A DNA stretch of 42,037 nt from a virus. A program made the position numbers and the translations under genes. Where the stretch lies: positions 1 to 42,037 of IMG/VR virus record IMGVR_UViG_3300044679_000022. One strand, 5' to 3'. Position 1 is the first letter of the stretch. The number at the start of each line of letters is the position of its first letter. The notes under the pieces were generated by a model. That model had not been told where the DNA came from, did not search any database, and saw only the letters and a program-made list of their open reading frames with translations. Below, one piece after another: positions 29,771 through 37,596 of the stretch.

Positions 29771-30478
29771 CTACAGTGCCTTGGCAATCAATAGCGTCGG
29801 GGCGGTTGCACTCACTCCCGTCGCCGGGCCGCTCTGCATCAGCACAAAGCGTCCGGCCGCCGCCTGTCCCATCGTGGGGTAGGGCGAGCCATTGCCCGCC
29901 TGGATCACGCTGACGGTTCCAGAGGTGTTGTTCTGGGCGAAGGTCAGGGTGCTGGCGATATTGAGCGGATAATTGGCGTACAGCGATCCCAGCGGCACTT
30001 CCGGGCCAAAGGTGTTGCTGGGCGTCGAATAGTCCGGCACAACCACGTCGCCAACGGCAGCGTTGTTGTAGTTGACTAGGATAGGGATAACGGCGCCGGG
30101 AAGCGGGCGGGCGATCACAACCGAACATGGCCCGGTCGTTACCGGCGGGAATACGCCGCTGTTCTCCGGGGGCTGTTGGATCACCACGCCGGCGAACTGG
30201 CCGCCGGTCAGATTGATCGTGCCGGCGGTTCCATTGTTATTGGAAACATATCCGACATCCTGCACGGCCCGGCCTAGCAATTCCTCCGGCTGGAGATTGT
30301 CTAACTGGTCGCCAAAGGGCTGGAATGGGGCCAAGCCGGAAAACTTCGTGGCCGGAAGGCACGCAACAGGATCGGTGTCATAGATGACAGCGTTGCCCTG
30401 CACTAACGTCGCCGTACCCATGTAGTACGCCGATTTGAGGATCAGGTCCTCCTGATTTTGATATTGCGGCAAACCCAT
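29771..30478 (-). CDS. Putative capsid decoration/stabilisation protein (235 aa)
   Basis: It directly follows the major capsid gene with a strong AAGGAG. The sequence (SAYYMGTATLVQGNAVIYDTD, then GRAVQDVGYVSNNNG and NLTGGQFAGVVIQQ) has the beta pattern of capsid-adjacent decoration proteins. The C-terminal half includes GRFVLMQSG. It is longer than typical ~110-residue decoration proteins and could have two domains. No direct match is known. Confidence 0.6.
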   Translation of the reverse strand: MGLPQYQNQEDLILKSAYYMGTATLVQGNAVIYDTDPVACLPATKFSGLAPFQPFGDQLDNLQPEELLGRAVQDVGYVSNNNGTAGTINLTGGQFAGVVIQQPPENSGVFPPVTTGPCSVVIARPLPGAVIPILVNYNNAAVGDVVVPDYSTPSNTFGPEVPLGSLYANYPLNIASTLTFAQNNTSGTVSVIQAGNGSPYPTMGQAAAGRFVLMQSGPATGVSATAPTLLIAKAL

Positions 30479-30488
30479 AGCTGGCTCC

Positions 30489-31628
30489 TTATGCCGGGCA
30501 GGCCTTGTGAATCACGGCTCCGCCTTCGCGGACGTTCGTGCAGAAAAATTGATAGCTGTTGTCGATCCAGGTGGTGATGACGTTGTGCAATTCCACGTCG
30601 CTCATCGGATCGTGCTCGTACATCCAGTTGCCGCCCTCGACGAACGGCTTGAACTTGGCGTGATTGACCATGTACACCGGATCGGTTCCCCACGAAGGAT
30701 TCACGCTGGGGCTGTCCATATCCAACTGATTGGCGTACTCGATCGGCACGCGCTTGAAGGTCGTCGCGCCATGGAACTTGTCGGCGTCGGGGCCGAGGTT
30801 GTCGTTCTGCTTGGTGGCGATGTCCTCGTAGTTGGTGATCGTCAGCAGGTTCATGTAGATGCGGTAATTGCTCTTTGGCCCATCGCTCATGTCGGTGATG
30901 GTGATCGGCGATTCAAAGTTGATCGCATGGAAAGCCTTGCGGCAGAGCTTCACGAAGTTGGCGTCGATCTGCGTGTAGACATCGGCCCAGTTTCGCCACA
31001 GCGGCTTGGCGGTGGGATTGATTCCCGCCTTGTTTGTCAGCACATAGGTCGGCGTACTGGTCTGGCCGTAGATGATTCGCCGGCCGCAGAAGCTGCCCGG
31101 AACGTCGATCGTGCTGGAATAGCCAGAGGCCGTGGAGGGAACAACCTTATTGAGCCAGAACGGCAGGCCCGCCGGATTAACATCGTCGGTGGATGATTCC
31201 GGGGCCAGGAAGGCGCGAAGCTCCAGCAGATTGGCCAGCGAGAGCATCGCGTCGATGCGGCGGCTGGTCAGGAGCTTGATGTACATCGCGCCGCCGCGAT
31301 TGCGCAGAGCCTCGTGGCGTTCAATGCTGTACGGCACGTCGCATTGCACCCACGGCATGGCGATGCGGCTTTGCACGTCCTGCACGTTGACGGTCTGCTT
31401 CTGCCAAAGGCGGACGTGCTGGGCGTTACCGGAGTTGTCCAGCATCACGTTGCGGACAATCGACGTGCCGCCCTCGACTTCCTTTTTGTCCTTGGCGAAC
31501 CACCGATTGACGGCAATGTACTTCTGATTCTGCAGCGCAACTTCAAATTCCAAATCCGGGAGATTGGGAAGCGTGGTGCGCTGCAGATCAACAAGGTCCG
31601 AATTAGAGACGCCGCCGGTAAGAGCCAT
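30489..31628 (-). CDS. Major capsid protein (379 aa)
   Basis: It lies immediately after the scaffold gene and has a strong AAGGA ribosome site. The sequence is that of a soluble mixed alpha/beta protein with an N-terminal arm, a helical central region (RHEALRNRGGAMYIKLLTSR, then AMLSLANLLELRAFL) and a beta-rich C-terminal part (FKRVPIEYANQLD, then DPVYMVNHAKFKPF), compatible with the HK97-like fold. The call rests mainly on size, operon order and the neighbouring scaffold and decoration genes. Confidence 0.8.
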   Translation of the reverse strand: MALTGGVSNSDLVDLQRTTLPNLPDLEFEVALQNQKYIAVNRWFAKDKKEVEGGTSIVRNVMLDNSGNAQHVRLWQKQTVNVQDVQSRIAMPWVQCDVPYSIERHEALRNRGGAMYIKLLTSRRIDAMLSLANLLELRAFLAPESSTDDVNPAGLPFWLNKVVPSTASGYSSTIDVPGSFCGRRIIYGQTSTPTYVLTNKAGINPTAKPLWRNWADVYTQIDANFVKLCRKAFHAINFESPITITDMSDGPKSNYRIYMNLLTITNYEDIATKQNDNLGPDADKFHGATTFKRVPIEYANQLDMDSPSVNPSWGTDPVYMVNHAKFKPFVEGGNWMYEHDPMSDVELHNVITTWIDNSYQFFCTNVREGGAVIHKACPA

Positions 31629-31665
31629 AACTACATTCCTTGGCGATCAAAATCGCCGCTTCGGG

Positions 31666-32739
31666 CTACATGCCCAATTCATCCATTTTGTCCTGGGCGA
31701 TCTTGGCCGCGTAATCCAACTGTTCCTTGGCGTTCCGCGGCTTGTCGGCCACCGAACGGTTGCCCGGCTTGAGGGTGAACTGGCGAGCGCGGGTTTTCAG
31801 TTTGTTGACGGTCGTTCGCTGGGTGCTGGTGGCGACGTGATCGAAGGCCACGATCTTATGGGCCTCGGCAATCGCCTGGCGCACGGTGGTTTGCAGGCCC
31901 TGCGCCTTGCGGCCCTGAATGATTTCGTTGGCCTTGGTGAACAACACGTCCCGGAAAGCGATCTGCTCCGGGTTAGCCCGGTCAAGCTGTCCATACAGTT
32001 GCGGGAATTGCTTGCCAAGCTCATCGGTCACAGCGTCCCGCTCGGCGATCACCACGGCTTGCCTCTGTTCGGCCAGGGCCTGCTCTGAGGCGTCCAGGCG
32101 AGAGAGAACGGTTCGCAAAACATCGGCGTCCTGCTTACCGTGACGGCGCTCGTAGTCCAACGGGTCAATCTTGAGTTTCAGGAGCGGATCGGCGGCGGGC
32201 GGCGCGGCGGCTTGCGCCTGAGTCGCCTGGCCGTTCAATGCCTTGAACCAGAATTGCAACGCCCCGGCCGGATCGGCTTCATAGGCCGCGTCAATCGAGG
32301 CGGCGCTCATGCCGTTTTGGAGAAGCCGGTTGCGTATGCCCGGATCGAGCGGGGGAACGGCATACCCGGTTGGAGTCGAACCTGACTCCTCGTCCTCATC
32401 GGTAAGTTCGTCAACGGCGTCATCGGCCGTTTCCTCGGCTTTGGCTGGCGGAGTCAGTTCGGGATCAATCGCGCCCTCTTCCAACTCCTCTTCATGCCGA
32501 GCCTGCACCCGTTGGCGTTGCTGGTCGGCACTGGGGGCTTGCTGATGAGCGCCCTTGCCCTGGCGGATGCGGGCCATGCTCACAATCGCCTTTTCCCTGG
32601 CGGCGGCGTCGGCGGCGGCCGTGGACATGTCAACCGCCGGCTTGCCCTCAAGGGCGGCGGTGATGCTGTCCACGACTTCCTTGGAAACGCCCTCCACAGA
32701 GCCTTCGGCGGGCGTGTCGATGATTGTGTCCTCTGGCAT
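31666..32739 (-). CDS. Scaffolding protein (357 aa)
   Basis: It is acidic, Ala/Glu/Gln-rich and largely helical (RQRVQARHEEELEEGA, a DDAVDELTDEDEES stretch, and a long helix from about residue 205), with a basic C terminus (NKLKTRARQFTLKPGN) that in scaffolds contacts the capsid protein. Position directly upstream of the capsid gene fits. ATG 32739 is chosen over an upstream TTG at 32757. It begins after a terminator, so a promoter probably lies in the short gap. Confidence 0.8.
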   Translation of the reverse strand: MPEDTIIDTPAEGSVEGVSKEVVDSITAALEGKPAVDMSTAAADAAAREKAIVSMARIRQGKGAHQQAPSADQQRQRVQARHEEELEEGAIDPELTPPAKAEETADDAVDELTDEDEESGSTPTGYAVPPLDPGIRNRLLQNGMSAASIDAAYEADPAGALQFWFKALNGQATQAQAAAPPAADPLLKLKIDPLDYERRHGKQDADVLRTVLSRLDASEQALAEQRQAVVIAERDAVTDELGKQFPQLYGQLDRANPEQIAFRDVLFTKANEIIQGRKAQGLQTTVRQAIAEAHKIVAFDHVATSTQRTTVNKLKTRARQFTLKPGNRSVADKPRNAKEQLDYAAKIAQDKMDELGM

Positions 32740-32828
32740 GAACGCCAATTTGAGCAACGGAGCAGCGTTGTGTCAAGATGGGCAATCTGGGAATTGTGGG
32801 GGCAATGGCTGATATGGGAAACAAAAAA

Positions 32829-32858
32829 CCCGGCAGTGGGAACATCCCACCAGCCGGG
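32829..32858 (-). terminator. Rho-independent terminator (- strand)
   Basis: An outer CCCGGC/GCCGGG stem and an inner GTGGG/CCCAC stem form a two-part hairpin. On the - strand it is followed by TTTTTTG. It lies just past the 32874-33167 gene and ahead of the scaffold gene, and so separates portal-side from capsid-side transcription. Confidence 0.8.
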
Positions 32859-32873
32859 CGTCGATAGAATGGA

Positions 32874-33167
32874 CTATCGGATCGGCGGCAGCGGGACGCC
32901 GCCCTGCGGATCGGGGAGTTCTTTGGGAGGGTGATCCTTGAGATGCTGCTGCAAAATATCGCCGGCCTCGCGGCGCTCCTGGCCGGGGCGTTGCGGGCCG
33001 TACTGACCGTTATGGAAAACGATCAGGGCGTGCAGGAGCTTTTTCATGTCGGCGATCTGCGCATTAAGTTCCGAGAGCAATGCTTCGTGGGGGGATTGGA
33101 TCGGCTTGTACTCCGGCGGAATGATTGGGGCTGTCAAGCTTCCCTGTGGTGGAATTTCTCCGCTCAT
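32874..33167 (-). CDS. Hypothetical protein (97 aa)
   Basis: The ATG overlaps the stop of the upstream gene (ATGA). It is Pro-rich at both ends with one central helix (ALLSELNAQIADMKKLLHALI) and ends DPQGGVPLPPIR. It is probably coiled-coil and disordered. It is located between portal and scaffold, where phages often keep small assembly proteins. No family is recognised. Confidence 0.6.
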   Translation of the reverse strand: MSGEIPPQGSLTAPIIPPEYKPIQSPHEALLSELNAQIADMKKLLHALIVFHNGQYGPQRPGQERREAGDILQQHLKDHPPKELPDPQGGVPLPPIR

Positions 33168-33481
33168 CGTCGCGGCCCAAACTCTCTGAGTAAACTGACG
33201 AGCTTGCCGACCGGAATTTCCCAGCCCAAAGCCCTGTCGGCCTCACTGATGTTGGGCGAGCAGGAGAGCCAGCAGAACAGGGCTGGGGCCATCTCTTCCG
33301 GCTCGGCGGCGATCAGGCCGTCCCAGAGCTTATTGAACGCCGTGTACCGCAATTGCTGGACCAGGCGATCAACCTCGGCGACATCCTCGTCGGCGATATC
33401 GTCCTGCCAGGTCTGATCGCGGAACTGCTCCAGTGTCAGGTTGTCCGCGTTCACGCTCACGCCCTCTTTGACTGTCGGCAT
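33164..33481 (-). CDS. Hypothetical acidic protein (105 aa)
   Basis: ATG 33481 has GAGGGAT upstream. It is helical and acidic (DDIADEDVAEVDRLVQQLR, then DGLIAAEPEEMAPALF), with conserved-looking Trp and Cys residues in the second half (FCWLSCSPNISEADRALGWE). It overlaps the next gene by 4 bases. Function is unknown; the portal-scaffold position suggests an assembly role. Confidence 0.6.
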   Translation of the reverse strand: MPTVKEGVSVNADNLTLEQFRDQTWQDDIADEDVAEVDRLVQQLRYTAFNKLWDGLIAAEPEEMAPALFCWLSCSPNISEADRALGWEIPVGKLVSLLREFGPRR

Positions 33482-33490
33482 AATTATCCC

Positions 33491-33871
33491 TCACATGACA
33501 AAGTATTTTCTCCCCTCCGGGGAAGTCGTTCGCTTGTTTTTATCCGCGAATCCAAGGTCTTTCAATACACGTTTGTATTGCGAATGGCTGCGGATCACCA
33601 TCCGCCCATCTGGTAAAAACTCGTGGTGCGGAAATCGTTGCTGCGCCTCAGCGATCTGCTTGGGGGCAACGCCAAGAGAATCTGATAGCATGGGCCGGGA
33701 GTAGGCGTCATTTCCTGATGCGAGTCCGGCGAAGGCGTTGACACGCTCGCCATCTGTGACGGCCGTCTCTTTCCAGCATTTGCAGCACGTCGCCTTTTTG
33801 GGTTGCTTCTCCGCATCGTAGACCTTGTGGCCTTTCCAGCCGCAGGGGCATTTGTAAATGAAAACCGGCAT
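33491..33871 (-). CDS. Zinc-ribbon protein after the portal gene (126 aa)
   Basis: The N terminus, FIYKCPCGWKGHKVYD followed by ATCCKCWKE, forms a zinc ribbon. The C-terminal part (HEFLPDGRMVIRSHSQYKRVL, then KDLGFADKNK) is a pattern often seen in phage proteins beside the portal gene, where it reads as a short helix-rich domain. Its ATG overlaps the portal stop (TGATG). It may act in assembly or DNA handling; the exact role is not known. Confidence 0.7.
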   Translation of the reverse strand: MPVFIYKCPCGWKGHKVYDAEKQPKKATCCKCWKETAVTDGERVNAFAGLASGNDAYSRPMLSDSLGVAPKQIAEAQQRFPHHEFLPDGRMVIRSHSQYKRVLKDLGFADKNKRTTSPEGRKYFVM

Positions 33872-35784
33872 CAGCCACCTATATTTCCGGTTGTTTGAAG
33901 GTTCTGGGCCAGCGACTTAACCGGCTGGGCCGCGATTGCCCGCTGGCTCGGCTGGGCGTTACTTCGCATTGTAGTCTTTCCCGTTTTGCCCTGCTTCCGC
34001 TGCATCATCCCTGGCGCGGGCTGCTGGGGTGATCCGCCGCCGGAAATCGCCGGATTACCCGGCCCAGGCAGGCCCATTGATTCAGGCGTTGGCGGCGTGG
34101 GGATCGTCATCGCGTTGAGGCTGGGATCGCCCGTGTTCTGCATCCTCAGGAACGCCTGATGCTCATTGAAGATGTCCTGATTGAAAATCTCATCCATCTC
34201 TTTCAGGTTCAGCTTGCGGCCGATAATTTCCAGCGTCTGTGGTATCTGCACCGCGCCGCCGGTCTGTTGGCTGGCCTGTGTGATGGCGGGGATCACGTTG
34301 GTCATAAACTGCATGAGGTTCTGCACGTCGGTCTGTGGGTCGCTTCGCGTCATGGAGAACGGGACGATCTTGATGTGGTAATGAAACCACTCGCCGCGAT
34401 CTTCGTCGGGATCAAAGATCACCTGTTCGCTGATCCGCATCGGCACGCCACGGTCATTGAATACGGTTTTCTCCTTGACGCTGGGCAGTTGAATCAGCGG
34501 GTCCATGTACCCGTAGTAGGCAAGGTTCTCACATACTTCACCGGCGAAGCCATAGACCTTGTTCTGCATATTGCCGATGACGGTGGCCTTGGCGGCTTGC
34601 TGGCCGGTGTATTCGCTGGCGGTCGGCTCTTTGCTGGTGGGGCTGGACGACTCGCCGGACTGCTCGGCAAAATCTTCTTTGATCCACGCCGCCCAGGTGT
34701 AGGCTTGATCGGACGTGCCGCCCAATTCGATCTCTTTGATCTCCTCCAGGTTCTGCACGCGAACCGTCTGGCCGTCATCGGCCATGGCGATTTCATTGGC
34801 GTCCTCGCTGGCGACATCGGTGTAGGCCAATACCTTTTTGGCTCTCTCGGCCTGCCGGGAAATCTTTCGCCCGATCCGGTTGGCCAGCATGTGCGAGTCA
34901 TACCAGATCGTCGCCGGCGCCACGTCCAGCACGTTGTTGGGAACGGGCATGAATCCCAATTTGTGATACGGCCCACGCGGCGGACCTTCGTAATCGGCGA
35001 CGTGGAGGAATTTTGTCTCAACGGTGTTTCGCTGATAGGGCAGGCAGACGACCAGCTTCTCCCGCGGCAGGTAAATCTCCACCAAGTCAACGTACTTCTC
35101 CACCTCCTGACTCCAGCGATTACCCTGGCGGTCGCCGCTTATTCCTTCGGCGGTGTGGAGGGTTTGACGCAAGGTTCCAGCGTAAGAGTCTGGCAGGGCC
35201 TCAGCTTCCGCACGGCTCTTAACATAGCCGCTGTCGAGAAGCAGTTGAACGGGGACTCGCATCTTATGGCCAATTGCGACCTGCTCGTCCCAGTCGCGGG
35301 CGAGCGGGTCAAGTATGAGATCATCCGGGTCGATCCGCTGGGCGTAAGGCATTCCAACCGCGACATCTTCATCCTCGCCTTCAATGAATTGTTCGGTTGA
35401 CGCGATGCCATCCTTGATGACGCCGCAGCCGAACGTCAGGGCGTCAAAGATGCAAAGCTGGAGCGTGCGGGCGAATTGGATTTTCTCCAGCAGCCGCGTC
35501 ATGTAGAGCTTTAAGCCCTCGGCAAACCACTTGAACTGAACCAGATCGCTGGTGATATCGACTTCCGGGTTGTCCATCACCAGATCGGCCATGCGCCCAT
35601 ACAGGGCCTTGTTGAGCAGGTTCATCGGTGAAAACTTCGTGTCGTCGCCGTCGGAGATTCGCGTTTTGGCGTAGAAGCGGCCGTTGGATTGGCGGAGGAT
35701 TTTGGCGCGACCGTCCCGGTTGTGGGCGAACTTCTCCACGCTGATGTGAACGAGCTTAGAGATGACGGGGGGCGTTATTTTCAT
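33871..35784 (-). CDS. Portal protein (637 aa)
   Basis: It forms the DNA-entry ring at the capsid vertex. The length, its place after the terminase side and before the scaffold and capsid, and the helical wing/stem organisation (an LLEKIQFARTLQLCIFDA helix, then DVAPATIWYDSHMLANRIGR) match podovirus-type portals. The C-terminal ~100 residues are Pro/Gly/Gln-rich (GLPGPGNPAISGGGSPQQPA) and probably disordered. A long opposite-strand frame at 34159-35400 is a shadow of this gene. Confidence 0.85.
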   Translation of the reverse strand: MKITPPVISKLVHISVEKFAHNRDGRAKILRQSNGRFYAKTRISDGDDTKFSPMNLLNKALYGRMADLVMDNPEVDITSDLVQFKWFAEGLKLYMTRLLEKIQFARTLQLCIFDALTFGCGVIKDGIASTEQFIEGEDEDVAVGMPYAQRIDPDDLILDPLARDWDEQVAIGHKMRVPVQLLLDSGYVKSRAEAEALPDSYAGTLRQTLHTAEGISGDRQGNRWSQEVEKYVDLVEIYLPREKLVVCLPYQRNTVETKFLHVADYEGPPRGPYHKLGFMPVPNNVLDVAPATIWYDSHMLANRIGRKISRQAERAKKVLAYTDVASEDANEIAMADDGQTVRVQNLEEIKEIELGGTSDQAYTWAAWIKEDFAEQSGESSSPTSKEPTASEYTGQQAAKATVIGNMQNKVYGFAGEVCENLAYYGYMDPLIQLPSVKEKTVFNDRGVPMRISEQVIFDPDEDRGEWFHYHIKIVPFSMTRSDPQTDVQNLMQFMTNVIPAITQASQQTGGAVQIPQTLEIIGRKLNLKEMDEIFNQDIFNEHQAFLRMQNTGDPSLNAMTIPTPPTPESMGLPGPGNPAISGGGSPQQPAPGMMQRKQGKTGKTTMRSNAQPSQRAIAAQPVKSLAQNLQTTGNIGG

Positions 35785-35826
35785 AGATGAGCCGAGGCTG
35801 ACTCCGCAGCCTCTTTCAATCTACCC

Positions 35827-36570
35827 TCACAAGCCAAGCTCCGCAAAGATGCTCTCATAGTCACACCCCATCGTGCTGCACTCCCATCGTTTGGCCCGGC
35901 AGTGGTGGCTGTCGTGGTGGTTGCCGTCCAGCGCCGCCAGCACGGGAACGCCCAGCCCCTCGGCAATCGCCAGCGGCAGTGAGCTTGAGCCGATGAACAA
36001 CTTGCATCCGGCGATCAACTCGGCCATGTACAGGGCGTTGGCCGTCTGCTGCCAGGGCAGATCGACGCCATGCTCCTCTTTGAGTTTCTTCTGCTCGCTT
36101 TCCAGGCCGATGAACAGCATCGGGTAAAAGTTTTTTTCGCTGACCAGCCGATCGTGGATCGCCTTCCACGGGAAGAACAGATTCGGCCTTCGCGGGGAGT
36201 ACGCGGCGATTACATACCCGTTCTGCTTGGCCGGCTCCGGCAGCGTAAGCCACGGCCCGCGACACACCCGCCCATCCAGCCCCGCCAATGCAAGGTGGCA
36301 TTCGTGCAGGTTGCGGTGCGTGTTCCAGCGGGGGAGGATGTCAGAGAAATCAACGTCTGGCTTCTCGTCGGGATCGCCGGGATAGACGACTCGCGTGATG
36401 TAGGGCTGGGCCTCCAGCAGCGGGCGGATGAAATCCACTCGCCAGGGCGTCATGCCGTGCAGGGTGTATTTTGGGTTGACCGTCAGGTGAAGCTGGCCAC
36501 CGCCAAGGGCCTTGATGGCGTCAAGGCTATACACGATATCACCCAGATCGCGGGAGTGAGCGAATATCAT
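35827..36570 (-). CDS. GT9/heptosyltransferase-like glycosyltransferase (247 aa)
   Basis: The N-terminal HSRDLGDIVYSLDAIKALGG and C-terminal MAELIAGCKLFIGSSSLPLAIAEGLG resemble the GT-B fold of ADP-heptose:LPS transferases, where the latter segment contacts the sugar nucleotide. At 247 aa it is shorter than a typical ~350-residue heptosyltransferase. ATG 36570 has GGAAAC just upstream; a TTG at 36600 would overlap the previous gene. It follows a second glycosyltransferase. The likely substrate is a cell-wall sugar or a virion glycan; this is not shown. Confidence 0.75.
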   Translation of the reverse strand: MIFAHSRDLGDIVYSLDAIKALGGGQLHLTVNPKYTLHGMTPWRVDFIRPLLEAQPYITRVVYPGDPDEKPDVDFSDILPRWNTHRNLHECHLALAGLDGRVCRGPWLTLPEPAKQNGYVIAAYSPRRPNLFFPWKAIHDRLVSEKNFYPMLFIGLESEQKKLKEEHGVDLPWQQTANALYMAELIAGCKLFIGSSSLPLAIAEGLGVPVLAALDGNHHDSHHCRAKRWECSTMGCDYESIFAELGL

Positions 36571-36583
36571 CTTTTGTTTCCAT

Positions 36584-37369
36584 TCAGCATGGGTTATCAA
36601 ACCTCCGATTGGCCATGTCGGTCAATCCCGGCGGATCATTGAAGTTGATCTTGCCATCGTTGCGGGCAAGGTACGCAAGCAGATTCTTGGCCTCGGCATT
36701 CCACCTGTCGCCGCAGCGGTTGCTTGCCAGGCATCGCCGCAGGTGGCGAACGAGCGATGCTCGCCATTTGTAGTGGCGCACCTTATAGTCGCCCCCGCCG
36801 TAGAACATCTTGGGATCGGGATGATCCATGTGCTGATGGATGCTCGCCCCGTGATGGCCCGGCGAGAGGTTCACCCACGGCCGATGCAGCATCACCTTGC
36901 GAGTGCCGCCACGCAAGAATAGTTCAGTCATTCGCGTTTCCACGGGGTATTGCATAGAGAGCATGGCGAAGTGCTTGGCTGGCGGAAGTGTTCCATCAGA
37001 CGCCACCATGTCTACGAAATGCCCAATGACGCCATCGGCCCCGGACGCTTCCAGACGGTCAATCTCAATGCCAATCCGGCAAGGAAACTCATAAAACTCA
37101 TCCAGGTCCGCCGTGATGACCCAATCGTCATCCTTTACGCCCAGTTTGGCTAGGATATCCGCTTGGACAATGTGCTGGGTAGGCCCAATAGCCAAAGATT
37201 CTGAAATGGCGGCAACAATGAGATGCTCAAATAGATTGAAATTTGGTCGTATATATGATCCACTGGCGACACAAACGACCATCTGATCGGCCAACTGCCT
37301 GTAATGCCACAGCCAATGCCGCAGCATCCCATCTTCATCGGTCAAGACTGTCGTGATCGCCCAGATCAT
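36584..37369 (-). CDS. GT2/GT92-like glycosyltransferase (261 aa)
   Basis: The N terminus reads IWAITTVLTDEDGMLRHWLW, as in GT-A enzymes of the GT2/GT92 group. A metal-binding DLDEFYEF follows at residues 88-95, then a region rich in His and Met (SPGHHGASIHQHM) close to the active site. ATG 37369 is preceded by AAGGTGG; the frame opens at 37471, but that upstream part overlaps the preceding gene. It shares ATGA with the small gene upstream. It probably transfers a sugar to a cell-surface or virion acceptor. Confidence 0.8.
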   Translation of the reverse strand: MIWAITTVLTDEDGMLRHWLWHYRQLADQMVVCVASGSYIRPNFNLFEHLIVAAISESLAIGPTQHIVQADILAKLGVKDDDWVITADLDEFYEFPCRIGIEIDRLEASGADGVIGHFVDMVASDGTLPPAKHFAMLSMQYPVETRMTELFLRGGTRKVMLHRPWVNLSPGHHGASIHQHMDHPDPKMFYGGGDYKVRHYKWRASLVRHLRRCLASNRCGDRWNAEAKNLLAYLARNDGKINFNDPPGLTDMANRRFDNPC

Positions 37370-37596
37370 TCGTGCCACCTTACGAATTCGATTTTGCGTT
37401 GCGTTATTCTCGCGTCCCTGATAATCGCCGGATTGATCGCGGGACAGAGGATATGGCGTCCATCGTGCCACGACGCCAAATCCTCTATGGCGTCGTGGAG
37501 ACAGTGGCCAAACCCGCGGACGCCCTTCCCGTCCGGCCTAAGCCCGACCGCGTAGCGGAAACCGATAAAATATCCGATTTCGACATAGAGGGTCAC
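37366..37596 (-). CDS. Small protein between terminase and glycosyltransferase (76 aa)
   Basis: It starts at a GTG overlapping the terminase stop (GTGA) and ends with an ATGA overlap into the glycosyltransferase. The sequence (TLYVEIGYFIGFRYAVGL, then GFGHCLHDAIEDLASWHDG and RITQRKIEFVRW) is a compact alpha/beta domain with no known family. The two coupled overlaps make it a credible gene despite the non-ATG start. Confidence 0.6.
   Translation of the reverse strand: MTLYVEIGYFIGFRYAVGLRPDGKGVRGFGHCLHDAIEDLASWHDGRHILCPAINPAIIRDARITQRKIEFVRWHE

Noticed and set aside
34159-35400. 413-residue + strand frame
   Set aside because: It lies wholly opposite the portal gene and has no motif or ribosome site; it is the complement of a GC-rich coding region.
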